Below are positions 23,341 to 33,044 of a stretch of 64,000 nt of DNA, in pieces. Location: assembly GCA_014904985.1 (NCBI GenBank), contig MU128919.1, positions 81,879-145,878 on the forward strand, written 5' to 3'. The stretch is from Hydnum rufescens UP504 (taxonomy: Eukaryota > Basidiomycota > Agaricomycetes > Cantharellales > Hydnaceae). A program made the position numbers and the translations under genes. The notes beneath the pieces were generated by a model. It was not told where the DNA came from. It saw only the letters and a list, made by a program, of their open reading frames with translations, and searched no databases. Each line of letters starts with the position of its first letter. Position 1 is the first letter of the stretch.

Positions 23341-23688
23341 TTTATTTACTGGTGTGGCATGAATCCTTGGGTGGCCTTCGACGCGATTTCTTGGACAGGA
23401 AATACCAGAGCCTGGGAGAAAGGTTGACTCATAATCACTTTTGACAGCCGCCTGACAGGCGATCGGATCAAATAATGCCTAGTGCGTTTGGTATGGACTC
23501 CAAGACCGAGGCCACGCTGGGAGCAACCGGTGCCGAACGGGTCTGTTCCAGTCTGTTCGGGTCTTGGCACAATACTCCAGGATTAGTATGAATCTTCTGT
23601 CGATCTGGTAAGCTCGAGATGATCTCGAGATGATGGATCTCGCCACGTAACACGTCTTGATAAGAGAATAAATTGTTACATGTAACGC

Positions 23689-25172
23689 TTACAGTGCGCC
23701 GACGGACCATGCCCCACTCGTGACTAATACTTGGACGCGAGCAGTATACCAAACAACACCAGTCTCATCCTTTGTCATCCTGCAAAACTTGAGCAGTAGT
23801 TTGTCGATCTGCTTGGTATCGAATGCAATACCTTGGAGAAAGGGTGTAATAGTGTCCGCGCGCCATTTTGGCCTTGTGAGGAAAAGATCCGCGAATCGCG
23901 CTGCGGCGTCGAGAGGGAGGGACGAGGATGGAAAGTACTGCAACGTTGCGGATGGCATCGCCCGTGGGAGATGGAATATCAGTAGAGTAGAGGTAATTTC
24001 CCTGTAATATTGTTGACAAATCGAACATTCGTTCAGCTGAGAATGCATGCGGCGTAGCGACGAACACCATGGTATAGTTCTGACTTACGATCAGCAGGGA
24101 CAGAGATACCGTCTCTTCCAAGGAATCGCCCACAGCCCGACGCCATTCATCCAGAAATACGCCCTCATCTACGGATGTGTCCTTGTATATGACATACCCC
24201 TTAGCAAGGTATACGAAGGATAAGTAGCGACTCTATGACGTACTTTGATATTTGCTCAATAATCCAAGCCAACCTCCTGCACAACAGCCTTGACATTGAC
24301 TTTCCATATTCTTCCTCCGGCGTCATCGATGATTTCCCCGAACCACCGTGATACTTGTGTGGTTATCTCTGCAATCACGCCATGTTGGGAGTTCAAAAGC
24401 TCGGCTAGTTGGTCCAGGGGAATGGCGTCGATTGCATAAGCCTGGGATACCAAGACATTGATAGCTTGTAAGAGGAATCGTGTTAGTGTAGTCAGTGGCA
24501 GATATTTCAGTTCTCCTGTATACTGCGAAGTGTCGTCAAGATGTATCTACAGCAAGACGTAGCACCGTACCATCGATGGTGATCACGCGCGCCTTGCGCA
24601 TCCCAGTCTGTAACTCCGCATCACTGGCTTGGACCTCACTCTTCACTTGGTCGTAGCTTATGCGTTGCCTCTTAGCCTGACAAGGCACACGCCTTAAGTC
24701 GCGGATTGCTTCACAGACAACAAGTAAAACGAACTTGTCTTTCGTCATCGATATACAAGTCGTCATCCTCATTGTACTGGGATTGGCGCAGGAGAGCGTC
24801 GAGTCTGTCGAGTTTGGGTACGATGGGCACGAGCTCAAGAATTTCATGTATCTGGCCGCGGAGCACAAGGTCCCCATGATCTGCAACGGGAGCAGAGCTT
24901 GCCGGAGTGCTTGGGAGCTCTCGATTAAATGATTTTGGAGAAGAGTAGGCTGGCGAAGTTGTGATAACGGCGGTGTTGGAAAGGGTAACAGAGCGAATCG
25001 CGTAAGTGGAGGAGGGAGTACAGAGGACAGCATCGTCCGAATCACGACCTCTAATAGTGAGGGCCCCTGGTGGGAGATCCCCAGCCTCGATGAGCTTGAG
25101 GAGTTCAGGTGGTAGTTCAAGTAGTCGATACGTTGGCTGTTCTTCGTCAGTTGGAAACCTCAAGATTGTGGA
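23689..25172 (-). CDS. DCC1: DCC1-like subunit of the Ctf18-RFC sister-chromatid cohesion complex
   Basis: The start at 25172 opens MSTILRFPTDEEQPTYRLLE. LELPPELLKLIEAGDLPPG and LTIRGRDSDDAVLCTPSST, AIRSVTLSNTA follow. That is the DSCC1 N-terminus, with the same shape as human DCC1 (FLLLELD, LVIKGEKSDSAVLCT). Later exons give QRISYDQVKSEVQASDAELQ, DAIPLDQLAELLNS, VIAEITTQVSRWFGEI and the C-terminal FLDEWRRAVGD. The last conserved blocks are DAAARFADLFLTRPKWRADTI and DKLLLKFCRMTKDE, which match the usual winged-helix end. The stop is at 23689. DCC1 with Ctf8 and Ctf18 loads PCNA and supports cohesion establishment. There is one frame break near 23940, between SPTGDAIRN and LQYFPSSSLPLD. All other joins are clean GT-AG introns. 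Confidence 0.85.
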
Positions 25173-26156
25173 CATTACATAATTTAATAGCGACGGCAGC
25201 TCCCAGTACATATACAAAGCATATTATCGCATAGTCTCGTAGCTTCGGTCTGGTTACGAGACTAATTATGGCAGGGCACGGTGGTTTCCGCGTGTTCTTG
25301 TCGCTTCAGGCCTCTCGCACGTTGTTACCGCATGAGCCCCTAATCCGACCGAATCACCAATATTCCCTACTTCAAGCTACTTACTGGCGGCTTTGCTGTT
25401 GTTAGTCGCGTTTTCAGGAATGAGGCCGATAAAATCCTTGTGAGTGACCCCTTCAATCAGAGTGGCACAGAAACATGATGCCGAGTGCAGGAGAGAGGCC
25501 CAATGGTGAACATCGAAGGGCCATCAACACTTTCACCAACTTGCGATTGGGCTGGGTATGGTTCAACGTGCTTCCAGAATAATATACAGTATCCCCCGAC
25601 TTCCGCAAAGGGAAGAGTCCTTCGACGTGTACATGGGTAAGTTCTTTCACGAGTACCATCCTGTCCATCCAAGATATATTATGAAACCAGTCGTCGGCTC
25701 GAATATACTGGCCGCATATGCCTTCGTGGAGACTGTACAGGGCACCGATCTGGTTGTAATGCCTGCATTCCAGCGTATATTTAGGCGACGGCCCTCGGAC
25801 AGGGGTCACTTTGGAGTTGGTCTAATTTTCAGAAAATGTCCGCACTTCGATATAAGGGACGCGTCTGATGAATTCAAGGTTGTCGCAAGAAGGGATAATG
25901 GGGAAAATCCTGTTAACAGAGCCATAACGAAAGACGCGGATAGAAGGACGCAGAGGTTCTGAGCTTGGGTCCTTGGGTCATCTTTATTAGCCCGAGAAGC
26001 AGCTTGGGGTAGACCTAGAGCCAAAATGCCCACAGAATAATAGATAACCCCAGCACTGGAACAATACCGAGTACAGTGACTGGCAGTTGCGAGCCTAGTG
26101 GTGAAGATAGAGAACGCGGAGTTTGCCTACAGTACAACTTGCATAAAATATCAATA

Positions 26157-26621
26157 ATGGCCAGAGCACATAAATTCGCCGCCCTGTCGTCCGTTTTCAC
26201 TCTCATCTACGTCCTCGCCTTTTTTTCGATCATCCCAGTTCCACTCGTCTCTGAAGATGTTGCGAACCAGCTGATACCTGTCGTGCGTGGGCCAGCTCAG
26301 ACAAACTTGGCATTCACCTAGCTAATAAAGACATTGCGATCGCCTGATGTTCTGTGGCTGATGCGTTTAGTTTCCCTGGTGGTTGCTAGTTTCGTTCGGG
26401 TCATATTCCCTTGGGACGCTTGGCTGGGGACTGTTCACATTTCAAGATTGTCCAGACGCATATCGCGAACTCATGTTGGTTCGTCCGTTCTTTTCCATTT
26501 CAAGTTTTCGTCTCTTGGGTGAGGGTGATTCTAATGTTGGGGGCCCTTTTCCACTTGCTCTTTCCAGGAAATCAGTCAAGCGAAGGATGATTTACGAGCA
26601 AAGGGCGTTGCGGTCGACTAA
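26157..26621 (+). CDS. DPM3: Dolichol-phosphate mannosyltransferase subunit 3 (DPM3)
   Basis: A 95-residue protein from three exons, 26157-26282, 26371-26478 and 26568-26621, all in frame. Residues 1-42 (MARAHKFAALSSVFTLIYVL, FFSIIPVPLV) give the first membrane span. The second exon PWWLLVSFGSYSLGTLGWGL gives the second, followed by TFQDCPDAYRELM. The last exon EISQAKDDLRAKGVAVD-stop is the cytosolic helix. Human DPM3 has [20 protein letters not shown], then TFHDCEDAARELQ and EARADLARRGL, in the same order and spacing. DPM3 anchors the catalytic subunit DPM1 in the ER membrane so that dolichol-P-mannose can be made for N-glycans, O-mannose and GPI anchors. It is thus in the same broad pathway as the BST1-like gene at 11.5 kb, though not clustered with it. 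Confidence 0.93.
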
Positions 26622-26695
26622 GATTCAAACGTCTTTCTCTCGGACAGTGCCAGTACTTATTGCGATAATGTACTATATAAATCCCGACCCATTAT

Positions 26696-28736
26696 TTACA
26701 ATGCGCCCCTGCCTACCCATTCCTCCACGATCCCGTGTTCGACATCTATCGAATGTTCGCTCCTCAAATGCCTAGCTAGGTCGTAGGCGCGCGAGAATTT
26801 GAACGCACACCTACCGCTACCAACTGCCGTTGCGGTGATTCGGATTGCTGATGGGGACGGCGATGTTGGCGTGAGCGTGGAGGACGAGTTAGTTGACGAC
26901 AGGGGAGCCAAGAGTGCGCCCGTATTGAATGCATCAGGCCATGGACACGCAATCACACGGGTCTTCCTCGCCCGCCTTCGCGTCCGGGTCTGAACCAGAC
27001 TTTCGTTGGTTCTTGAGCGGTCGCTATTGCCCCCAGCGCCACCACTTCCTCCCGCTGCTAGAGGATGATTAATATTATCATAATGTCGTCCCGTGAGGAG
27101 ATCGAGTGTATGTCTATCGTCCCCTTCTATCTGCTCCACCTCTGCTTCTTGACCTGGGAGGGGAGAGGTCCTTGCGTGTTTCTGCGCAACATGGCGTTGC
27201 ATGACGTGTCGGTAGCCAAACGTCTTCTGGCACCCGTCTTCCGGACATGAGAACGGTCTATGGCCCAGATGGGTGACGGTGACGTGATTCGTCAAGGCAT
27301 TTTTCTATCACGCGCAAGAGTGTTAGTAATTCCATCTTACAGCATAGTCCAAAAACGAATCAATGAGGAAAATAGGAAAGAAGACGCACCGATTTGAAAG
27401 CCTTGTCACATTTATCAACAGAGCAAGCCCAATCCCGTCCGACCTCGCCACCACGCCGTCTCTTCGGTTCCCTTTGCTCCCTCTGCTCTTCTTCCCCATC
27501 TCTTTCACCATTCCCTTCTCCCGACTCACCGGACAAAGAAGTAGGGCGAACAGCAAGCTGGCGGCGCACCCCATCGTCTGCCTCTCGCTCCCTAGCACGC
27601 TCCTCGTGGATCTTAAGATGTGCACGGAGACCTTTTTGCGTAGTGAATGTCTGTTTGTTGCATTCTGGATATGGACATTCGGGAGGATGGGCGGTGCGGA
27701 GATGATGTTGCAATTCGGTCCATGTAGAGAAGTAGGTAGGGGTGACCATAGACGATGGATGCGGACGCATTGGAGGAGTGCAAACAGGACGGCTGGGCAC
27801 AAGTATACCGATCACCTACAGACACAATGGGAGATCCAAGTATGAATAAGCCTGAGAATATCGTAATTTCGAGAAAGGCAAGTGACTACACACGCTGGTG
27901 CACTTTGGAATGCGTGCGCAGTTTTTGAGATGTCGAGAATGATTTCGCGCATCCTTCGTGTTCACAACGGAAGGGTTTAGTTCCGGGCGCGCAGTGGACT
28001 GCTGCAAAATGCGCGCGCAATTGATGGTGTTTTGCGAAGGAGTCCGAGCAGTCTAAGGACGAGCACTACCAAGACAGAATATGGTGAGAAGGATGGCCAT
28101 AAAAGGGAAAAGACACGAAACAACTCACTGCAAATGGTTTAATACCTTCGTGTACGCTCCGGATATGTGCATGGAGATGCTGTTGTGTCCAGAACCGTTT
28201 TTCACATGTGGTATGTGTACATCCCAGTGGGCGATCCGAGGCCGAGAGATGAGAACGAGCGTGAGCCTGGAGGTGCGATTCGCGAAGGTACGACTTCGAG
28301 CAAGAAGGGCAGGTGTATGGACGCTGTGAACCATTGGTCAGTCTCGGATCCACCGCGTGAGGAGAATGGGGATAGAAAGGGGTACCGACGTCTCCGGTAT
28401 GACTGCGTTCGTGTTCAGCGAGCCGTGACGGTTTTGTGTACTTCTTCTCGCAGCCCTCGTAGGAGCATTCGTATTTTTTCAATCTGCTCTCGGACACGCG
28501 TCGAGAAGAGAGGGAGGAAGAGGGCTGCGTTGGAGACTCATCAAGTCCTCTGTCGCCTCAGAATCATATTCTGAGGAAGCATCGTCATCTCCATTATCTT
28601 CTTCGCTGCCACTATTTGAGTCGAAGGAGGGCCGAGGGGAAGGCGACAGGTATGGTATCGTACGACGCACGGGAGATCCGAGGGCCTTCCGCTTGCCGAG
28701 GACGACGGCCCTAGGGGACAAAGTTAGAACAGACAT
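26696..28736 (-). CDS. Transcription factor IIIA-like multi-C2H2 zinc finger protein
   Basis: The start at 28736 gives a serine/acid-rich N-terminus (SGSEEDNGDDDASSEY). C2H2 fingers then follow in sequence: YECSYEGCEKKYTKPSRLAEH, YTCPSCSKSYLRESHLQAH, GCTHTTCEKRFWTQQHLHAH, a SFAKHHQLRAHF finger, CEHEGCAKSFSTSQKLRTH, a divergent one around STWTELQHHLRTAH, CPYPECNKQTFTTQKGLRAH, CSVDKCDKAFKS and CPEDGCQKTFGYRHVMQRH. A terminal CAFKFSRAYDLARHLRSEH completes the series. Nine or ten fingers with TFIIIA-like linkers and a long basic insert near the C-terminus suit fungal TFIIIA, which binds the internal control region of 5S rRNA genes and 5S RNA. Several introns separate the fingers. The stop is at 26696. 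A different multi-finger factor is possible, but finger number and spacing favour TFIIIA. Confidence 0.78.
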
Positions 28737-28830
28737 TGACCAAAGAGAATATTTTTGAAGGCACGTGCAGATTACCTAACATGCCAAGTTCATACAATGA
28801 AGATTGAAGAGTAACACCCCGCGTCTGGAA

Positions 28831-28859
28831 GCAGACGTCACGCTCGGCGTGACGTCTGC
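28831..28859. promoter_or_regulatory. Perfect palindrome with two ATF/CREB-type half sites
   Basis: GCAGACGTCACGC at 28831-28843, spacer TCG, then GCGTGACGTCTGC at 28847-28859: 13-base arms with no mismatch. Each arm contains GACGTCA or TGACGTC, seven of the eight bases of the CRE site TGACGTCA. It lies 95 bp upstream of the TFIIIA start codon (28736, minus) and 57 bp upstream of the HNH-like gene (28916, plus). It could therefore control either gene through a bZIP factor. Confidence 0.5.
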
Positions 28860-28915
28860 CTGCACGGATTGAGTGATTCACACCATCACTTACACCACCG
28901 TCGTCCCTATCCATC

Positions 28916-30409
28916 ATGTCTTCCCACGACTGCGCCCGTCCAACGAATCGGCACTGACCTCACTGTCCAGCGAGGAAGATGTTGTTAGCTCTGGCTCAGA
29001 TGCTAGTTATCTTTCGACTCGAAGCAGAGAATTCATGAACGATGTTAAAAACATCATGGATAGCTCGATGCCACTGGGTCAATTAGTGGATCGGGCCGAA
29101 AAATAGGTCAAAAAGCTTCCCTCTAGTGACGAATTCAACAAATTGCCACCCAACGGTCCAAAGAGCGATCTGATGCTTCATCGCGTCCTCACGGCCATGC
29201 TCTCTAGTGCATGCGGTACACTGTTGCTACTATTTACGCTTGTCGTTATGAAGATAACGAAATGACTTCTGAGATATCTCCAATCTCTTGGGACCACCTG
29301 GGTTTCTCATCTGCTCTTCGTCCGTAAGTAGACGTGTTTGCCATAAGACGTGTTCTGAATCCTTGCAAAAGTCAGGGGGAACGCTTCTCACAAAACGCAA
29401 ATGAATTTGATCCCCTCAGAACAAGCCACGCCGACTTGGGATAGAACAGCAGTGGAACTGGAGGCCGGAGCCCTAGAAAATCGCGAGGACAAGTTCAGGG
29501 CTGCGGCAAGCACAACGCTTAATTTATTTTCAACGCAGTCGCACTCTAAATACCACTGTTCAGGTGTTGAAACGCGATGGATATCAATATGTAGTAACTG
29601 GCCTACGTGATAAATCGCACCCGCTGTCTCCGCCCAGTCAAAATCCGATCAAAACAAACGCGAGTCATATCTTTCGTCGTGCCATCGCAGTATACATGAT
29701 GGTGACGATCCTGACAGCAAAACAGTCCGTCTCCCAGTCGCATCAAGTGGTTCGTCTCTGATCAGCTCTTGCGATTATATAGTCTAGGTCAGCATTAGTA
29801 ACGCTTGACATTCTCCGTCACTGTGCCTCACTTCCGGACAACTTCGTTAAGAACATCGCTTCGATCATCGATGATCTCTCGAACGGTATAACACTTCAAT
29901 ATGATGCTCATATCGGGTTTGACGATTTTGGGTCTTCGGGCGGTGGAAGAGGTGAGTAGTTGTTACAATATTCCCCCCTTCGCTGAATTCAACAAATTCG
30001 TCAGGCCCCGAACACGTACAAGATCATTTATCATGTAGAGGGAGTCGGACACGGACGCTTCCTACCGCACAAAGAAGAGATTACTTTGTTGGATTCTAGT
30101 CCCAAATTCTCGCAGTCATCTTCCCCACCTCGTAAAAAGCAACGAACTACCTGATCTGGCAACGCGGACGAGGTGCAGAATGTTAAGCAAGGCATTCCTT
30201 TGCCAGATCCGCTCTTTCTTCATATCCATGACGCGCTTGCAGGAGTTTTGCACATGAGTGGGGCAGCTGAAGCCATAGACTTGATCCTCGAGAGATTCGA
30301 TAAAGGGAAACCCGGAGCAGTTCTGGTTGGAGCAGACTTCGAGGATATGTGGACACATGAAATGCTACTGGAGAGTATTGTCTCCATGCAGCAAATGAAG
30401 GACCACTAG
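28916..30409 (+). pseudogene. Decayed HNH-nuclease-like gene of an expanded mushroom family
   Basis: The pieces follow in the order of basidiomycete HNH-domain proteins: LVDRAEK and VKKLPSSDEFNKLPPNGPKS (29080-29170), LMLHRVLTAML, LGTTWVSHLLF (29290), then VLKRDGYQYVVTGLRDKSHP (29570). Next come SHIFRRAIAVY (29670; equivalent to the conserved ..SHIIPRAI.V.. histidine), LRHCASLPDNFVKNIASIID (29815), NGITLQYDAHIGFDDF and LPDPLFLHIHDALAGVLHMSG (30200). The last block is EDMWTHEMLLESIVSM, with a stop at 30409. These are spread over three frames. In-frame stops occur at about 29104 and 29265, and the cysteine usually seen in the RDxxxCVVTG motif is Y. The number of lesions is higher than in the neighbours, so I call it a pseudogene. 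The family is known by its HNH fold only; its biological role is not established. Confidence 0.6.
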
Positions 30410-32358
30410 GTGCAAGTCTGTTACATGTGGTGGCTACTTTTGAGCGTGTACTTGAATTAGCCTTCAGAGCGCACTCGCAAAACGTATTTGCACATGATCT
30501 TTTGCTACCTCAATCACTCAACTTCATAATATCCATTGCACACAAATTCAGGATTGATACTCCGAATGTATGGGGCCCTGGCACCCCTCAGGAACTGCTT
30601 CCTACCGCCAGGTGCCAGGTGTAGAGGATGAACGATGAAGGGGTTTATTATGGCCAGCGTCCCGTGAGGCTCCCTCTGATTTTTCAACCCCGTCTCGTAT
30701 CCTGCGGCTTCTACATCCTCATTGAAAAGCACTTAAGCATAGAGAGACCTCGAGCTCTCATTACAGCTGACCAGGCTTCTCGATCACTTCAAACGTCTAG
30801 ATCTGATCACGCTCCTGGACACCTGCAAACTTCACAAAAGACACCCCACATTCACTACCCTTCGGCGCCTCCAAAATATCCTTTTAACATGCTTGAGGGC
30901 GTCCAACGTGCCTGTCACGATCGTAGAATGTCAGACAACGGAAAGTTCGTTCGTACAAAAAAAAGAGACTGAGGACGCACCGTTGTACACCTCTAAATCA
31001 TTACGCAGGACTTTCACAGGTTTATGCCGCTCGATAGCACCGTTCGTCACCGGGCAACCAGCCACTCGGATGGTCACCTTGTGCTTGCCATGGACTTCGA
31101 ATATCTGTTGCACAACCGCTTCCCCGGAGCAGGAAGGATGCCAGTCGCTTCATGTCACCAGAATAAATTCACCCTGTACTTAGAGTTCGACTATCCTTTC
31201 GTACTCGCGAATAGCACCGAATTGACACCTCGAATGCGAGCAATGGGGGCAGTAGTATTCCTGTATCCTTATGTCGGTCTTCAAACGCTCCCCCCTCCCC
31301 TGACAATCCGGTTTGTGCATCCTCAACCACCAACTATGCAGTCTCATCGCCACAATGCACCCAAACGCGATGGGCTGTCAAGTACCCATAAATCATGGAA
31401 TGGATACATGGATATCCGACTCGTGGTGCTACTCAGTTCAGAGTCGGAGTCGCCCCTTGCCAATATATATGGTACGAACTGCAGAGTTGGAATCGATTGG
31501 CTGAAGACGCCAGCCGTCCATGCCCCAGAGGAACCAGACACCCCAGATCAATTTGAGAGCACGAAGGTCACAAACATGAATCCAGGCTTCCCTGCCTCAC
31601 TACCAATTTCTTATGTCGCGTTCGAGTACCTGAAACCGTCCTAGGGACACCAAGGCGGGTTTCATAGAGATTTGGCCAAGCTGGACGTTCTGCATCGCTA
31701 AGCGACGAGGCTAATAATATCCAAGGTAGATGCAAACCTTTACCCTCGTCAATCGCATTTCGCTTTCGTCAGCTTCCTGGAAATCGATTCTTCCTGCCCC
31801 TTTGACCTTGAGATGGCTGGTGCATTCAGAATCCACTTGTCCCATCCGCTGACGTGTTTGGCGTCACGATCGTCCTCGGTGCCCATGGTACTGTAGAGAA
31901 ATCTGGCTTGGATTCAGTCTTTGAATCCGAAGTGCACATTCATCACTCTGCTGTGTTCGGGAAGCCCAACCACCCAGGAATTACTTGTTGCCATACTATA
32001 AAAATCAGTACACAATGATAGCCAACCTTGACTGCACATTTTGGTCTCTACCAATATGTCGGATCACGGCAAAAAGTAAACGGCTCGACAGAGGCAGAGC
32101 AGATTGCCCCGGCTAGGAAAATCACGCCCACAGAAAGAAGCTTGTCGAGACATATGACGTCGCCTAGAGCTTCCACGCGTCCGAAACCCACGACAAACGC
32201 GTCCCACCATGTAACTACAACGGCTCACACGACGCGCGGGATTACGCGCGTTGTGGAATCATGGTGCAAGTAATATTCCCAGTTAAAGGAAATTTTTTCT
32301 CTGTGGAGGATTGACGATGTGAATGCCAGTGGGATCGAACGTCAGAGAAAGAGAAATG
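30410..32358. other. Unassigned sequence after the HNH-like gene
   Basis: There are open frames at 30427-30624, 31024-31644 (206 codons) and 32028-32273 on the plus strand. None carries a motif I recognise. The 31024-31644 frame has alternating hydrophobic stretches (MDFEYLLHNRF, FDYPFVLANS, GAVVFLYPYVG) but no clear start, donor or acceptor pattern. It may be an exon of a lineage-specific gene or a relic. Confidence 0.35.
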
Positions 32359-33044
32359 TTAAGACAATCTGCGTACCACTTCAGTAAACCGAGCACGGTC
32401 AGCCAGAGGCAGTGCATTCAACTGTTCTGGGGTGAGGGATATGATCTGACGGACCATTTCCTGTAAAGGATCGGATGACGTCAGAATTACAAGGCAGACA
32501 AAGGGGATATGGGCCACGACGCGCCCTCTGCTCTGGGGGGAGCGCTGCAAGGATTGAAACTGCATTGGGAGGAAGTAGTGGAGCAACCGCCACGGGTGGT
32601 GCGGGTGTAGTAGGATCGATAGCTACAGGGGTATGCGAGGACGGAAGACCGAAACCATTTTGTATTGCAGCGGGTACAAAGCTGGGAGCCACATAATGCG
32701 GCTGTTGTGTCGGCGGTTGAGCCCTGGCCTGTGCAATTGCTATGGTATTCTTGCAGTCCATCCGTATTTCAATGAGAGGGATGGTCATAACGAAGGAAGG
32801 ACAACAGAAATTCTTACAGCAACTACGCCCGCGTCTACAAGATTTAGCTGGACCATTATTTTTATTAGGGAATACGTGAGCTGTGGATGGGAATCGATGA
32901 TAGCGCGAGCTTGTTCTGACGTCCCCGGTCCGGAGACGAGTGTCTGAAAGAAAGATAAGAAAGAGTCCCGCAACTGCGGCTATTCATCTTCACCTTCAGC
33001 TGGGGGAGAAGTTCAAGCAGCATACCCTCTGTAACATCGGACAT
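32359..33044 (-). CDS. CSTF2-type hinge and C-terminal domain protein without an RRM
   Basis: The start at 33044 opens MSDVTEGMLLELLPQLK. It is spliced to TSEQARAIIDSHPQLTYSLI with VQLNLVDAGVV, the CSTF2 hinge (compare PEQARQLLLQNPQLAYALLQ-type sequences). A proline/alanine-rich linker follows (QARAQPPTQQPHYVAPSF, AVAPLLPPNAVSILAALPPE). The last exon is EMVRQIISLTPEQLNALPLA, then DRARFTEVVRRLS-stop, the CSTF C-terminal three-helix domain that in CstF-64/Rna15 binds Pcf11. In CstF-64 an RRM precedes the hinge. Here the first exon begins directly at the hinge, and no RNP1/RNP2 motif is visible upstream on this strand to 33.8 kb. It probably belongs to the 3'-end processing machinery as a short CSTF2 relative. 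Exon joins near 32820 and 32540 are inferred. Confidence 0.75.

Noticed and set aside
25453..26033. Overlapping ORFs on both strands upstream of DPM3
   Set aside because: Both strands are open over similar lengths and neither shows a conserved motif, splice pattern or start context.
29566..29577. GTTGAAACGCG inside the HNH-like gene, matching part of the LINE target duplication
   Set aside because: Here it encodes VLKR of a conserved HNH-family motif, the match is only 11 bases, and no LINE sequence adjoins it. Chance similarity is the simplest reading.
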